Shown here in pieces: positions 18,155 to 27,736 of a DNA stretch of 64,000 bases. Positions within the stretch are counted from its first letter, which is position 1, and each line of letters opens with the position of its first letter. Made by a program: the position numbers and the translations under genes. The notes below the pieces were generated by a model. The model was not told the origin of the DNA and made no database searches. It saw only the letters and a list, made by a program, of their open reading frames with translations. This DNA comes from Candidatus Desulfopertinax cowenii (GTDB lineage Bacteria; Bacillota; Desulfotomaculia; Desulfotomaculales; Desulforudaceae): assembly GCA_001899445.1 (NCBI GenBank), contig MPOA01000003.1, positions 62,001-126,000 of the forward strand, read 5' to 3'.

Positions 18155-18740
18155 TGGGTAAGTGACGCAGTATCCTAGTCGGAAACCCCTTTTTCAAAGG
18201 CGGGCCTAAAAATCCGCCGCGGGCACATCGATGAAGTTCCTGGTGCTGGCTGCCGACGCCCAGTCGGGGGTTGGTGCTGGGAGTTAAGGGGATGGGGCGA
18301 CCTGCAAGGGCATGCAGGCGTTGACCCCGCCCCCGTGGAGACCCAAGTGCGTGGGGAATGCGGCGAACTACGGCTTGGGGTATAAACCTGTACGTGGGGA
18401 AAGCTTGCGTACAGTGTAGCCTGCCTTGAGTGGTAATGGTGGATTCCCGGTAAAAGCATCCCTGACGTGGGGGCCCTCGCCGAGGGGGTGTGGGGTGAAA
18501 CCATTACTGCAAAAGAGGCTAGGAAAAGGGGTCTTCCGCCGAGGAAAACTCCTAGGCTGTCCTGAAAGGGGCAGGTCGGGGATTGCAGTGTAGTCTAAGT
18601 GGTAGTCCAGTACCGGTATCGGCAACGTTCCGGGGACGGCCTTAAAGGGAAACCGCCCGTACGGCGACGGCGGGTGGCGGTTCGGGAAAACCTACTAGAC
18701 CTAAGCTACAATATTTACCCGGCCTGCTGTCACTTACCTC
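18155..18740 (+). ncRNA. ole: OLE RNA (ornate large extremophilic RNA)
   Basis: About 590 noncoding bases between ispA and the OapA-like gene, the classic OLE position. The ends pair: GGTAAGTGACGCAG (18157-18170) matches CTGCTGTCACTTACC (18724-18738) with one bulged T, forming the closing stem. The interior is rich in GC hairpins, for example GGGCCCTCGCC/GAGGGGGTG near 18471-18492, and has no plausible ORF with a ribosome site. OLE RNAs form membrane ribonucleoproteins with OapA and help cells tolerate stresses such as ethanol, cold and magnesium excess in the studied Halalkalibacterium. Exact 5' and 3' ends are estimated. Confidence 0.85.
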
Positions 18741-18767
18741 AAAACCAACTTAGAGGTGTCCAGGTGA

Positions 18768-19355
18768 TTGAGTAACGGTAACGGCCGACCATTTGGCCGG
18801 CACCTGTTGATCGTGGGCCTGGGAACCCTGAGCGCCACCATTGTGATCAGCCTGATCACCGAGACGCTCGTCCGGCAGATGGCGCAGATCTGGCTGGCCC
18901 TGTCTCTCCTGGTATTAATTGTCTTCGTCGGCGTGCTTTTTGATATCATCGGCACCGCCGCGGCCGCTGCGCGGGAGGCTCCTCTGCACGCCAAAGCGGC
19001 GAAAAAAGTTTTTGGCGCGCGGCAGAGTGTGTACCTGGTAAAAAACCGGGACAAAGTGGCAAATTTTACACAGGACGTGATCGGCGATATTACTGGCATT
19101 ATCGCCGGGGCCTTGGGAATTACTTTGATGTTCCAGGTGGCCGTGCTTCGTCCGGGGATAGATGCCCTCGTTTTCAACGTGCTGATCACGGCGATGATCG
19201 CTTCGGCCATCATTACCGGCAAAGCCTACGGTAAAAGGGTCGCGGTAGAAAAGGCCGAAGGGATAATCTTTTTGGTGGGCAAGATTCTGGCCGGTGCCGA
19301 GAAGCTCTGTTTCTGGCGTGCAAGACCTGGTAATCGCAGTAACAAATTCCGTTAA
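18768..19355 (+). CDS. oapA: OLE-associated protein OapA
   Basis: 195 aa membrane protein with four predicted helices (about 10-30, 38-62, 108-128 and 132-150) and a basic cytoplasmic loop between helices 2 and 3: [21 protein letters not shown], followed by [15 protein letters not shown]. This layout and its position just after OLE RNA and before dxs match OapA, which binds OLE RNA at the membrane. TTG start with AGGTG words upstream (18752-18766). The C-terminal tail is basic ([12 protein letters not shown]). Confidence 0.82.
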   Translation: MSNGNGRPFGRHLLIVGLGTLSATIVISLITETLVRQMAQIWLALSLLVLIVFVGVLFDIIGTAAAAAREAPLHAKAAKKVFGARQSVYLVKNRDKVANFTQDVIGDITGIIAGALGITLMFQVAVLRPGIDALVFNVLITAMIASAIITGKAYGKRVAVEKAEGIIFLVGKILAGAEKLCFWRARPGNRSNKFR

Positions 19356-19369
19356 AGGATGGATTGTTA

Positions 19370-21274
19370 TTGAGTAAGCTGCTTGACACCGTCAACGAGC
19401 CTGCGGACCTGTGCAGGTTGACTCCGGACCAACTCGACAAACTGTCCACCGAAATTCGCCAGCTTATCATAGAAACCGTTTCCCGCAACGGGGGGCACCT
19501 GGCGCCGAACCTAGGCGTCGTGGAACTAACCCTGGCACTGCACTACGTGTTCAACGCGCCGGAGGATCGGCTGGTCTGGGATGTGGGCCACCAGTGCTAC
19601 GTGCATAAAATCGTCACCGGGAGGCGACCGCAGTTTGCCAGTCTCCGGCAGCTGGGGGGATTGAGCGGTTTTCCAAACCAGAACGAGAGCCCCTACGACT
19701 GTTTCGGCACCGGGCACAGCAGCACTTCGATTTCCGCCGGTCTGGGCATGGCCGTGGCCCGGGACTTAAGCGGCGGCACCCGGAACGTGGTAGCGGTAAT
19801 CGGGGACGGGGCGCTGACGGGCGGAATGGCTTACGAAGCGCTCAACCACGCCGGTCACCTCGGCAAACGCCTCATCGTGGTGCTTAATGACAACGAAAGG
19901 TCCATTGCCAAGAACGTGGGGGCGATAGCGCACTATCTGTCCCGGTTGCGCACCGACCCGATGTATTCCCGCAGCAAGGAAGAGTGTGAATCGCTGTTGC
20001 GGCGCATCCCGGCCGTTGGCCCCCGGGTGCTGCAGTGGGTGGAACGCGTCAAGGACAGCCTGAAGTACCTGGTGGTTCCCGGGATGCTGTTCGAGGAACT
20101 GGGATTCACCTACCTGGGCCCGATCGACGGGCACAACATCCCCGCAATGATCAACGTCTTCCGGCAGGCGCAGGCGGTCGAAGGCCCCGTGGTGGTGCAC
20201 GTGCTCACCCGCAAGGGCAAGGGCTACCCGCCCGCTGAAAACCACCCCGGCAAGTTTCACGGCATCGGCCCCTTCGACCTTAAAACTGGCAAGACACCCC
20301 CGGTAAGCCGGGTTTCGTATACCGAAGTCTTCGGGAAGACCATCGTCCGGCTGGCCCGAGAGAACGACCGGATCCTGGCAATCACCGCGGCCATGACCAC
20401 GGGCACCGGTCTCGCGGAGTTCGCCCGGGAGTTTCCGGAACGGTTCTTTGACGTGGGGATCGCCGAGCAACATGCGGTCACCCTGGCCGCGGGCCTGGCG
20501 GCCGAGGGTTACCGGCCGGTAGTGGCGATCTACTCCACCTTCCTGCAGCGGGCTTACGACCAGGTTTTGCACGACGTCTGCCTGCAAAAGCTCCCGGTGG
20601 TGTTTGCCCTGGACCGCGGTGGGCTGGTCGGCGAGGACGGCCCGACCCACCAGGGCTTGTTTGATTTCTCCTATCTGCGTTCCATTCCCAACATGGTGAT
20701 CGCGGTCCCCAGGGACGAAAACGAGCTGCAGCACTTGCTGAAGACGGCGGTGGAGCACAAGGGGCCGATCGCCGTGCGTTATCCACGGGGGAAAGGCACA
20801 GGGTGCGCCTTGGACCAGGAATATCGGGTGCTGCCCATCGGCCGGGCCGAGGTGCTGAGGGACGGCGACGATATCACCCTGTTGGCCGTCGGGAACATGG
20901 TGTCGCTGGCGTTGGAAGCCGCAGGGCAGCTGGCCGACCGGGGAATAAACGCCGGCGTGATCAACGCCCGCTGGGTGAAACCCCTGGACGAGGAGTGCAT
21001 CTGCCGCCACCTTTCGCAGACGCGCCGCCTGATCACCATCGAGGAACACGTGGTGAGCGGGGGCTTCGGCAGTGCCGTCCTGGAGATGTTGGCCCGCCGG
21101 GGGCTTTCCGACGTCCGGGTCCGCTTGATCGGCATTCCAGACTGCTTCGTCGAGCACGGAGCGCCACACCTGCTGCGCGCCAAGTACGGTCTGACCGTGG
21201 ACCACGTGGTGGAAATCGCCGAAAGCGAAAAGCGGAAGCGGGCCAAGTTAAAGCTCGCGACGCGTTCGAGGTAA
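19370..21274 (+). CDS. dxs: 1-deoxy-D-xylulose-5-phosphate synthase
   Basis: First enzyme of the MEP isoprenoid pathway: pyruvate plus glyceraldehyde 3-phosphate to DXP, using TPP. About 634 aa with [20 protein letters not shown], the TPP/Mg motif [18 protein letters not shown], and the pyrimidine-domain segment [21 protein letters not shown] 19370 is chosen over TTG 19364 for better spacing from AAAGGATGG. Downstream tlyA, nadK, argR and recN form the usual Firmicutes cluster. Confidence 0.94.
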   Translation: MSKLLDTVNEPADLCRLTPDQLDKLSTEIRQLIIETVSRNGGHLAPNLGVVELTLALHYVFNAPEDRLVWDVGHQCYVHKIVTGRRPQFASLRQLGGLSGFPNQNESPYDCFGTGHSSTSISAGLGMAVARDLSGGTRNVVAVIGDGALTGGMAYEALNHAGHLGKRLIVVLNDNERSIAKNVGAIAHYLSRLRTDPMYSRSKEECESLLRRIPAVGPRVLQWVERVKDSLKYLVVPGMLFEELGFTYLGPIDGHNIPAMINVFRQAQAVEGPVVVHVLTRKGKGYPPAENHPGKFHGIGPFDLKTGKTPPVSRVSYTEVFGKTIVRLARENDRILAITAAMTTGTGLAEFAREFPERFFDVGIAEQHAVTLAAGLAAEGYRPVVAIYSTFLQRAYDQVLHDVCLQKLPVVFALDRGGLVGEDGPTHQGLFDFSYLRSIPNMVIAVPRDENELQHLLKTAVEHKGPIAVRYPRGKGTGCALDQEYRVLPIGRAEVLRDGDDITLLAVGNMVSLALEAAGQLADRGINAGVINARWVKPLDEECICRHLSQTRRLITIEEHVVSGGFGSAVLEMLARRGLSDVRVRLIGIPDCFVEHGAPHLLRAKYGLTVDHVVEIAESEKRKRAKLKLATRSR

Positions 21275-21277
21275 ACC

Positions 21278-22090
21278 GTGGGCCGTAAGGACCGTAAGGA
21301 AAGACTTGACGTACTGCTGCAAGCGAAGGGTTGTTTCCCCAGTCGCGAACGCGCCCGGTCGGCGATCATGGCCGGGATTGTTTTTGTTAACGGGCACCGG
21401 GTTGACAAGCCCGGCACCAAGGTGGACCCCGAGGCTCCGGTGGAAGTCCGGGGCGGGGACCTGCCCTATGTCAGCCGCGGGGGATTGAAGCTCGAAAAGG
21501 CGCTTGCCGGTTTCGGCATCGACCTGACCGGGAAAGTGGTCCTGGATGTGGGCGCCTCGACGGGTGGCTTCACCGACTGCGCCCTCCAGCACGGCGCCGC
21601 CCGGGTGTACGCCGTGGACGTGGGTTACGGCCAGTTGGACTGGACCCTGCGGCAGGACCCGCGGGTGGTCTGCCTGGAACGGACCAACATCCGCCACCTG
21701 ACCCCGGAGGCCCTGGGGGTGCGGCCCGACTTTTTCACCATTGACGTGGCCTTCATCTCCCTGAAGCTGGTCTTTCCAAAGGTGGACGAGCTGACCGCTG
21801 GCGGCGCGGCGGGGGTGGCCTTGGTCAAACCCCAATTCGAGGCGGGCCGGGAACAGGTGGGCAAGAAGGGCGTGGTCCGCGACCCGGACGTGCACATCAC
21901 GGTGCTGGCCGGCGTGCTGAAAGCAGCCCGGGCCCTGGCCTGGGGAATCAAGGGACTCGATTACTCCCCCTTCCGCGGTCCTCAAGGGAACATCGAGTAC
22001 CTGGCGTACGTGCAAAAGGGGGTACCCACCGTTCTGGACGTCGAGGCGGAGATTTCCCGGGTGGTAGCCGAAGCGCACCGGAAGCTGTAG
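21278..22090 (+). CDS. tlyA: TlyA family RNA methyltransferase (hemolysin A type)
   Basis: 270 aa: an N-terminal S4 RNA-binding domain (about 5-65, ERLDVLLQAKGCF) and a FtsJ-like methyltransferase domain with motif I DVGASTGGFTDCALQHGA and the catalytic-type VKPQFEAGRE. TlyA enzymes 2'-O-methylate 16S and/or 23S rRNA. GTG start, 3 bases after dxs. A repeat element follows immediately. Confidence 0.88.
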   Translation: MGRKDRKERLDVLLQAKGCFPSRERARSAIMAGIVFVNGHRVDKPGTKVDPEAPVEVRGGDLPYVSRGGLKLEKALAGFGIDLTGKVVLDVGASTGGFTDCALQHGAARVYAVDVGYGQLDWTLRQDPRVVCLERTNIRHLTPEALGVRPDFFTIDVAFISLKLVFPKVDELTAGGAAGVALVKPQFEAGREQVGKKGVVRDPDVHITVLAGVLKAARALAWGIKGLDYSPFRGPQGNIEYLAYVQKGVPTVLDVEAEISRVVAEAHRKL

Positions 22091-22093
22091 CGC

Positions 22094-22215
22094 CAGAAAA
22101 GGGGACAGGCTACTTTTTTAGCACTCTAAAAGGCAGTCTGCCAAAAAACATGCCTGTCCCCTTTTCTGGCACTCTAAGTGAAGGTCTGCTAAAAAAGTAG
22201 CCTGTCCCCTTTTTT
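22094..22215. repeat. GGGGACAGGCTAC repeat element, copy B
   Basis: 122 bases with a forward core AAAAGGGGACAGGCTAC (from 22097), an inverted middle core CATGCCTGTCCCCTTTT (22149-22165) and an inverted outer core GTAGCCTGTCCCCTTTTTT (from 22198). Linkers share GCACTCTAAAAGGCAGTCTGCC. The outer arms form a palindrome that could act as a two-way terminator between tlyA and nadK. Nearly the same arrangement as copy C at 63318. Confidence 0.88.
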
Positions 22216-22234
22216 ACCGAAAGGTAGGTCTAGC

Positions 22235-23086
22235 GTGAAAACGGTCGTCCTGGTAATAAACCGTCTGATTCCCCGGTCCCGGACAGAGCCCGTGGTTGAA
22301 CGGATTACCACCTGGCTTGCCAGGGACGGTATCGGGGTGTTGTGTGTTGATAACGAGGCGGGCGAGTGGCGCGGCCTCGCCGAGGCTCGCCAGGCGGGAG
22401 CCGACCTGGTCATCGCCCTGGGGGGCGACGGCACCGTGCTAGCCGCGAGCCGCCTGTTTGCTTACCAGGGTGTGCCGATCGTCGGAGTGCGTCTAGGCAA
22501 GCTGGGTTTCCTGAGCGAGGTCGAACCGCCCGGGGTGTTTGGGGCGCTGCAGGATTGGGCGGAGGGGCGATTCCGGACCGAAACCAGGCTGATGCTTGAT
22601 CTTGCTGTCCTGCGGAACGGGGAAAAGGTTTACGGGGGCTGTTGCCTGAACGACGTGGTTCTGTCGCGGGGCGCCACCTTGCGCGCCATCGAGGTGGCGT
22701 TCGAAATCGACGGCGAGCCGGTCGCCCGGTATGCGGGCGACGGCTTGATTGTGTCCACCCCAACCGGTTCCACCGCCTATTCCCTCTCGGCCGGGGGGCC
22801 GATTTTGGCCCCCGAGCTGTCGGCGATCCTGGTGACACCGCTCTGCCCTCACAGTCTCTGGATCCGGCCCTGCGTGGTTGGACCGAACAGCACCATCCGC
22901 ATGTACCTGACGCGCCCGGCCGTTAATCCGGTGGTTGTCCTGGACGGCCAGGAGAGTTTCCACCTGCGGGAGGGGGACGAGTTGCACGTCCGCCGGGCCG
23001 ACTTCGCCTGCCGGCTAGTCAGGTTTGCGCCTACCGGTTACTTTCGGGTGCTGAACCGGAAACTCCGGGGGGAAACGGGCGGATGA
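22235..23086 (+). CDS. nadK: NAD kinase
   Basis: Phosphorylates NAD to NADP. 283 aa with the glycine-rich GGDGTVLAASR motif (about 68-78), the conserved LGFLSEVEP segment, and STPTGSTAYSLSAGGPI. GTG start behind AGGTCTAGC, 20 bases after the repeat. The stop overlaps the next start by 4 bases. Confidence 0.94.
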   Translation: MKTVVLVINRLIPRSRTEPVVERITTWLARDGIGVLCVDNEAGEWRGLAEARQAGADLVIALGGDGTVLAASRLFAYQGVPIVGVRLGKLGFLSEVEPPGVFGALQDWAEGRFRTETRLMLDLAVLRNGEKVYGGCCLNDVVLSRGATLRAIEVAFEIDGEPVARYAGDGLIVSTPTGSTAYSLSAGGPILAPELSAILVTPLCPHSLWIRPCVVGPNSTIRMYLTRPAVNPVVVLDGQESFHLREGDELHVRRADFACRLVRFAPTGYFRVLNRKLRGETGG

Positions 23087-23658
23087 ACCGCCTGGACAGC
23101 ATGGTGTCCCTGGTTCATCAGCACATCGCCGCCGTGGTTCCGAAAGGGGGCCGGGCAGTGGACGCCACGGCAGGCAACGGACAGGACACGCTGTTTCTGG
23201 CCCGGCTGGTCGGCCCAGCCGGTCGGGTCTGGGCCTTTGACATCCAGCCGGCGGCGCTGGCCCGGACGCAGCGGTTGCTCCTGGACGAGGGGGTGTCCGG
23301 GCGGGTGCACCTCGTGCCGGCGGGGCACGAGGAACTCGACCGGCACCTGGACGGCCCGGTGGACGCGGTGATGTTCAACCTCGGCTACCTGCCCGGGGGG
23401 AACCGGAAGGTCACCACCCGGGCGGAAACAACCGCAACCGCCCTACGGCGGGCGTTGGCCGTCTTGCGGCTGGGGGGTCGGGCAAGCCTGGTCTGTTATC
23501 CCGGGCATCCGGAGGGAGCACGGGAGACCGCCGCCGTGGAGGACTTATGCGCCGCCCTGCCGCCGCGGTTTTTCGCGGTGGTGTCTTTCCGGGTGGTCAA
23601 CCGGCAGGGCCAGCCGCCGCTGGCAATCATCATCGAGAAGGTTGGTGGGACGGAGTGA
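23083..23658 (+). CDS. mnmM: MnmM/YtqB family tRNA methyltransferase
   Basis: 191 aa Rossmann-fold SAM methyltransferase: VDATAGNGQDTLFLARLVG (motif I), FDIQ, and the NLGYLPGGNRKVTT stretch that marks the YtqB/rRNA_methylase family. Members methylate the wobble modification nm5s2U to mnm5s2U in Gram-positive bacteria. Fully coupled with nadK (ATGA overlap) and argR (GTGA overlap). Confidence 0.83.
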   Translation: MNRLDSMVSLVHQHIAAVVPKGGRAVDATAGNGQDTLFLARLVGPAGRVWAFDIQPAALARTQRLLLDEGVSGRVHLVPAGHEELDRHLDGPVDAVMFNLGYLPGGNRKVTTRAETTATALRRALAVLRLGGRASLVCYPGHPEGARETAAVEDLCAALPPRFFAVVSFRVVNRQGQPPLAIIIEKVGGTE

Positions 23659-24107
23659 AGGCCAGACGCCACCGGAAGATTCTGGAGATCATCCACCGGC
23701 AGTCCGTCGGCACCCAGGCTGAACTGGCGAAAATGCTGCGGCAGGCCGGTTTCGAGGTGACCCAGGCCACCGTTTCCCGGGATGTAAAGGAGCTAGGCCT
23801 GGTGAAGGCTTCCGACGGCCAGACCATGCGGTACCTGCCCCCGGGAGAACAGCCGGTGGGTTTGACCGAGGACCGGCTGCGCCGGCTCTTCCGGGACTAC
23901 GTCTGGGAGGTGGAGTCCAACGAGATCCTGGTGGTCGTGAAGACTCTGCCGGGGGCGGCCCAGGGTGTGGCTTCGGCCCTGGACTACGCCCGGTGGCCGG
24001 AGATCCTGGGCACGGTGGCCGGTGACGATACCATTTTCGTGGCGGTCAGGTCGCGGAAACAGGTGGCCGTACTGAGAAACCGCCTGGCGGATTTGTTGGA
24101 GGGGTGA
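23655..24107 (+). CDS. argR: Arginine repressor
   Basis: 150 aa. Winged-helix domain (1-70) with QAELAKMLRQAGFEVTQATVSRD and the recognition segment TVSRDVKELGLVK; C-terminal arginine-binding hexamer domain with GTVAGDDTIFVAVRS. GTG start overlaps mnmM by 4 bases; recN follows after 6 bases, the standard argR-recN pair of Firmicutes. No arginine biosynthesis genes are in this window. Confidence 0.93.
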   Translation: MKARRHRKILEIIHRQSVGTQAELAKMLRQAGFEVTQATVSRDVKELGLVKASDGQTMRYLPPGEQPVGLTEDRLRRLFRDYVWEVESNEILVVVKTLPGAAQGVASALDYARWPEILGTVAGDDTIFVAVRSRKQVAVLRNRLADLLEG

Positions 24108-24113
24108 GTTGGA

Positions 24114-25820
24114 ATGCTCCGGAGATTGGTGGTGCGGAATTTTGCCCTGATCGACGATCTCAGCGTCGAGTTCGGGCCCGGGTTGAACGTCCTAACCGGC
24201 GAGACCGGCACCGGTAAATCCCTGATCGTGGATGCGTTGCAGATTGTGCTCGGCCGCCGGGCGTCGGCGGAGTATGTGCGGACCGGCACCGATCGGGCCT
24301 ACCTAGAGGCGGTGTTCGACCTGCCGGAACGGGAGGCGGTGTTGGAACCGCTGGCCGCAGCGGGGATCGAACCGGAGGAGGGGTTCCTGATTCTGAGCCG
24401 GGAGCTGCAGAGCACCGGGCGAAGCCTGTACCGTATTAACGGCCGGACCGTGACGTTGGCCCTGTACCGGGAGACCGGGCAGCGGCTGATTGATTTCCAC
24501 GGGCAGGGCGAGCAGCAGTTCCTGCTCCGCGAGGAGCGCCACGGTGAACTCCTGGACCGGAGCGGGGGACCGGAACTCCGGGAGGCGGTGCGTCTCCTGG
24601 AAGGCGCATTCCGGGAGTGGGCGGCGGCCCGAAAGGCGCTGGAAGTGCACCAGGCGGAAGCCATGGAGCGGGCGCGGCGCCTGGACATGCTCACCCACCA
24701 AGTGGAAGAGATCGAACGTGCCGGGCTGGAACCCGGGGAAGAGGAGCGGTTGGGCGAGGAAAGAGTTTTTTTGGTCAACGCCGAACAGATTGCCCGCCTG
24801 GCGGACGAGGGCTACCAGGCGCTGTACGGGAGCGACGAACATGCGGAGGCGGCCGTGGCCCAGATCGGGCGGGCGCTGGATAGCCTGCGCAGCCTGGCCC
24901 ACCTCAGCCGGGAGGCGCGGGAGGGCGTGGCCACCCTAGAATCGGTTCTCAGCCAGGTGCAGGAGGTCGCCCGGGACCTGGTGGCAGTGCGGGAACGGGC
25001 CGAATTCGACCCCCGGCGGCTGAACGCGGTGGAGGAGCGCCTGGCGCTGATCGAGGGTCTGAAGCGCAAGTATGGGGTGACGGTGGAGGAAATCCTGGCC
25101 TTCCGGGAAGCGGCGGCGGCCGAGCGGGACCGACTGCTGGACGGTGAAGCGGAAATCTCCGGGCTGCGGGAGCGGGTTACCGCCCTGCGCGCGGAATGGG
25201 ACGACCTGGCAGTCCGGGTTTCCGGCCTGCGGCGCGAAGCGGCCCGGGAACTGGAAATACGGGTGGTCCGAGAACTCCGAGAACTGGAACTAGGCGCCGT
25301 CCAGTTTCGGGTAGAGTTCCGTCCCCTGGAAGGACCCAACGCCCGCGGCGGCGAGGAAGCGGTTTTCCTGTTTTCGGCCAATCCCGGAGAACCGCTGAAG
25401 CCTCTGGCGCGGGTCGCCTCGGGCGGCGAGCTCTCCCGGATAATGCTGGCCCTGAAGGCCCTGCTGGCAGCGGTGGACGAGACCCCGACGCTGATCTTCG
25501 ACGAGCTAGACGCGGGGATCGGCGGCCGGGCGCTGCAGGCGGTCGCCGAAAAGCTCTTTGAAATCGGTCGGAACCGCCAGGTGATCTGCGTAACCCATGC
25601 CGCCAGAATCGCCTCGCAGGCGGACCGGCACCTGCGGATCGTGAAGGTGGCAACGGACGGGGGGATTCGGGCCATGATCGCGGATCTGGACGAGGACGCC
25701 CGCCTGGAGGAACTGGCCCGGATGCTGGGCGGGGGCCGGCGGATTACCGAGACCGCCCGGAAGCACGCCCGCGAGCTGCGGCAGGCTGCAGTCAATCTTG
25801 CTACTGGGTCCGGGAATTGA
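24114..25820 (+). CDS. recN: DNA repair protein RecN
   Basis: SMC-like ATPase acting early in double-strand break repair. 568 aa: Walker A TGETGTGKSLIVDALQ near residue 30, long coiled-coil arms (about 150-350), signature ASGGELSRIMLALK and Walker B LIFDELDAGIGGRALQAV. ATG start with GGAGGGG ribosome site in the end of argR. The promoter for gatCAB is embedded in its last codons. Confidence 0.94.
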   Translation: MLRRLVVRNFALIDDLSVEFGPGLNVLTGETGTGKSLIVDALQIVLGRRASAEYVRTGTDRAYLEAVFDLPEREAVLEPLAAAGIEPEEGFLILSRELQSTGRSLYRINGRTVTLALYRETGQRLIDFHGQGEQQFLLREERHGELLDRSGGPELREAVRLLEGAFREWAAARKALEVHQAEAMERARRLDMLTHQVEEIERAGLEPGEEERLGEERVFLVNAEQIARLADEGYQALYGSDEHAEAAVAQIGRALDSLRSLAHLSREAREGVATLESVLSQVQEVARDLVAVRERAEFDPRRLNAVEERLALIEGLKRKYGVTVEEILAFREAAAAERDRLLDGEAEISGLRERVTALRAEWDDLAVRVSGLRREAARELEIRVVRELRELELGAVQFRVEFRPLEGPNARGGEEAVFLFSANPGEPLKPLARVASGGELSRIMLALKALLAAVDETPTLIFDELDAGIGGRALQAVAEKLFEIGRNRQVICVTHAARIASQADRHLRIVKVATDGGIRAMIADLDEDARLEELARMLGGGRRITETARKHARELRQAAVNLATGSGN

Positions 25821-25826
25821 TATAAT
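25798..25826 (+). promoter_or_regulatory. Promoter for gatCAB
   Basis: TTGCTA (25798-25803), 17 bases, perfect TATAAT (25821-25826), 28 bases before the gatC start. The -35 lies inside recN. Confidence 0.65.
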
Positions 25827-25853
25827 GATAGCGCATTTTGACGGGGTGATCAG

Positions 25854-26135
25854 ATGTTAACTAAGGCCGAAGTGGAACACGTGGCTTTGCTGGCCCGGCT
25901 CGACCTCAGCGACGAGGAAAAGGAGCGCTACACGACTCAGTTGGCCAAGATCCTGGAATATGCCAAGATTCTGGACGAGCTAGATACCGCGGACGTATCG
26001 CCCACCGCCCACGTATTGCCCCTACAAAACGTTTTCCGGCCAGACCGTGTCGGTCCGCACCTGCCGGCTGAAGACGTGGTCGGCAACTCCCCCGACGAAG
26101 AGGACGGGTTTTTCAAGGTGCCCCGGATTTTCTAA
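25854..26135 (+). CDS. gatC: Aspartyl/glutamyl-tRNA amidotransferase subunit C
   Basis: 93 aa, typical: VEHVALLARLDLSDEEKERYTTQL, then LDTADVSPTAHVLPLQNVFRPD and an aromatic end (FFKVPRIF). GatC wraps around GatA and GatB to stabilise the complex that converts Glu-tRNA(Gln) and Asp-tRNA(Asn) to the amidated forms. ATG start behind GGGGTGATC. First gene of gatCAB. Confidence 0.94.
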   Translation: MLTKAEVEHVALLARLDLSDEEKERYTTQLAKILEYAKILDELDTADVSPTAHVLPLQNVFRPDRVGPHLPAEDVVGNSPDEEDGFFKVPRIF

Positions 26136-26143
26136 AGTGGCCC

Positions 26144-26179
26144 ATGCGCGACTCCATCAACGTGCGCGACTCCATCAAT
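26144..26179. repeat. 18-bp tandem direct repeat between gatC and gatA
   Basis: TGCGCGACTCCATCAA occurs at 26145-26160 and 26163-26178, two tandem units with an 18-bp period. The arrangement could reflect slippage. It does not contain the gatA ribosome site (GGGGAGTGA, 26180-26188). Confidence 0.7.
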
Positions 26180-26191
26180 GGGGAGTGATTT

Positions 26192-27736
26192 TTGCCTTTG
26201 AAGCTTTATGATCTTACGGCCCACGAACTACGTGAGCTGCTGACCCGCCGGGAGGTCTCCGCCACGGAGGTTTGCCGGGCTGTTTTTGAACGCCTTGCCG
26301 AAGTAGAAGGCACAGTACAGGCCTACATCACCCTGGACCGGGCCGGGGCCTTGGCCCGGGCCGAAGAGGTGGATCGGGACCTGCGTGCCGGCCGCGATTT
26401 GCCACTACTGGCCGGAATCCCATTCGCCATCAAGGACAATATCTGTACCCGGGGGCTCGCGACCACGTGTGCTTCCAGGATGCTGCACAACTTTGTCCCC
26501 CCTTACGACGCCACCGTGATTGAAAAACTGAACGCTCAGCGGGCGGTGATCATCGGAAAAACCAACATGGACGAGTTCGCCATGGGGTCGTCCACCGAGC
26601 ACTCCGCCTATTTCACCACGCGCAATCCGTGGGCGCCGGACCGGGTGCCGGGCGGGTCTAGCGGGGGTTCGGCGGCGGCGGTGGCGGCCGGCACCGCCGT
26701 GTGCGCGCTGGGTTCCGATACCGGCGGTTCGATCCGCCAGCCGGCGGCCTTTTGCGGCGTGGTCGGTATGAAACCGACTTACGGCCTGGTCTCCCGTTAC
26801 GGCCTGGTGGCGTTCGCCTCGTCCCTGGACCAGATCGGCCCGTTGACCCGGGATTTCACCGACTGCGCCCTGGTGTTGAACGCCATCTGCGGACCCGACG
26901 AACGCGATTCCACGTCCGCGCCGGGAGGGACCGGGGACTACACCGCCTTCCTGCTGGACGACGTCCGGGGTTTGCGCCTCGGCCTGCCCCGGGAATACCT
27001 CGGGGACGGCCTGGACGAGGGCGTGCGCCGGATCGTTCTAGAGGCCGCCGCGGTGTTCGCGCAGCGCGGCGCCCACGTGGAGGAGGTTACGCTGCCGCAC
27101 ACCGAGTACGCCCTGCCCACCTATTACCTGATCGCCCCCGCCGAAGCCAGTTCCAACCTGGCCCGGTACGACGGCGTACGCTACGGCTACCGGGCACCGG
27201 TGACCGGCGACGCGGTGGACATGTTCAAGGCGACCAGGAGCCGGGGTTTCGGGGCCGAGGTGAAGCGACGGGTTATGCTGGGCACCTACGCCCTCTCCGC
27301 CGGGTACTACGACGCCTATTACCTGAAGGCGCTGAAGGTGCGCACCCTGATCCGGCGAGATTTCGAGCAGGCCTTTGAAAAGTTCGACCTGCTGCTGGCG
27401 CCGACCACCCCGGAGCCGGCTTTCCGGATTGGAGATAAGACCGAAGATCCCATTAAGATGTACCTTTCCGACATGTTCACCCTGGCGGTCAACCTGGCCG
27501 GACTGCCGGCTGTATCCCTGCCGGGCGGTTTCCTGGACGGGTTGCCGGTCGGGATTCAGCTGATTGGGAAGCCGTTTGCAGAGGGGACCCTGCTGCGGGC
27601 CGGGTACGCTTTTCAGCAGACCACCGATCATCACCGCCGGCAGCCGGCGCTTACCGGGGAAATCCTCCATGCTGCTGGCGGTGGCTCCCCGAAGGATGAA
27701 AACGGGAGTCTGTTTCCGGGGGAGGGTCGCAGATGA
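26192..27736 (+). CDS. gatA: Aspartyl/glutamyl-tRNA amidotransferase subunit A
   Basis: Amidase-signature enzyme that releases ammonia from glutamine for GatB. 514 aa. The Ser-cisSer-Lys triad is visible: Lys in [10 protein letters not shown], the Ser in [15 protein letters not shown], and the nucleophile Ser in [15 protein letters not shown] start. The last 25 residues ([19 protein letters not shown] region) are not family-like; their DNA contains CGAAGGATGAAAA, a word also present in the repeat at 42361. The end overlaps gatB by 4 bases. Confidence 0.94.
   Translation: MPLKLYDLTAHELRELLTRREVSATEVCRAVFERLAEVEGTVQAYITLDRAGALARAEEVDRDLRAGRDLPLLAGIPFAIKDNICTRGLATTCASRMLHNFVPPYDATVIEKLNAQRAVIIGKTNMDEFAMGSSTEHSAYFTTRNPWAPDRVPGGSSGGSAAAVAAGTAVCALGSDTGGSIRQPAAFCGVVGMKPTYGLVSRYGLVAFASSLDQIGPLTRDFTDCALVLNAICGPDERDSTSAPGGTGDYTAFLLDDVRGLRLGLPREYLGDGLDEGVRRIVLEAAAVFAQRGAHVEEVTLPHTEYALPTYYLIAPAEASSNLARYDGVRYGYRAPVTGDAVDMFKATRSRGFGAEVKRRVMLGTYALSAGYYDAYYLKALKVRTLIRRDFEQAFEKFDLLLAPTTPEPAFRIGDKTEDPIKMYLSDMFTLAVNLAGLPAVSLPGGFLDGLPVGIQLIGKPFAEGTLLRAGYAFQQTTDHHRRQPALTGEILHAAGGGSPKDENGSLFPGEGRR

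Noticed and set aside
18175-18504. Minus-strand ORF within the OLE region
   Set aside because: It lies in a structured RNA region, has no ribosome site and no protein-like composition.
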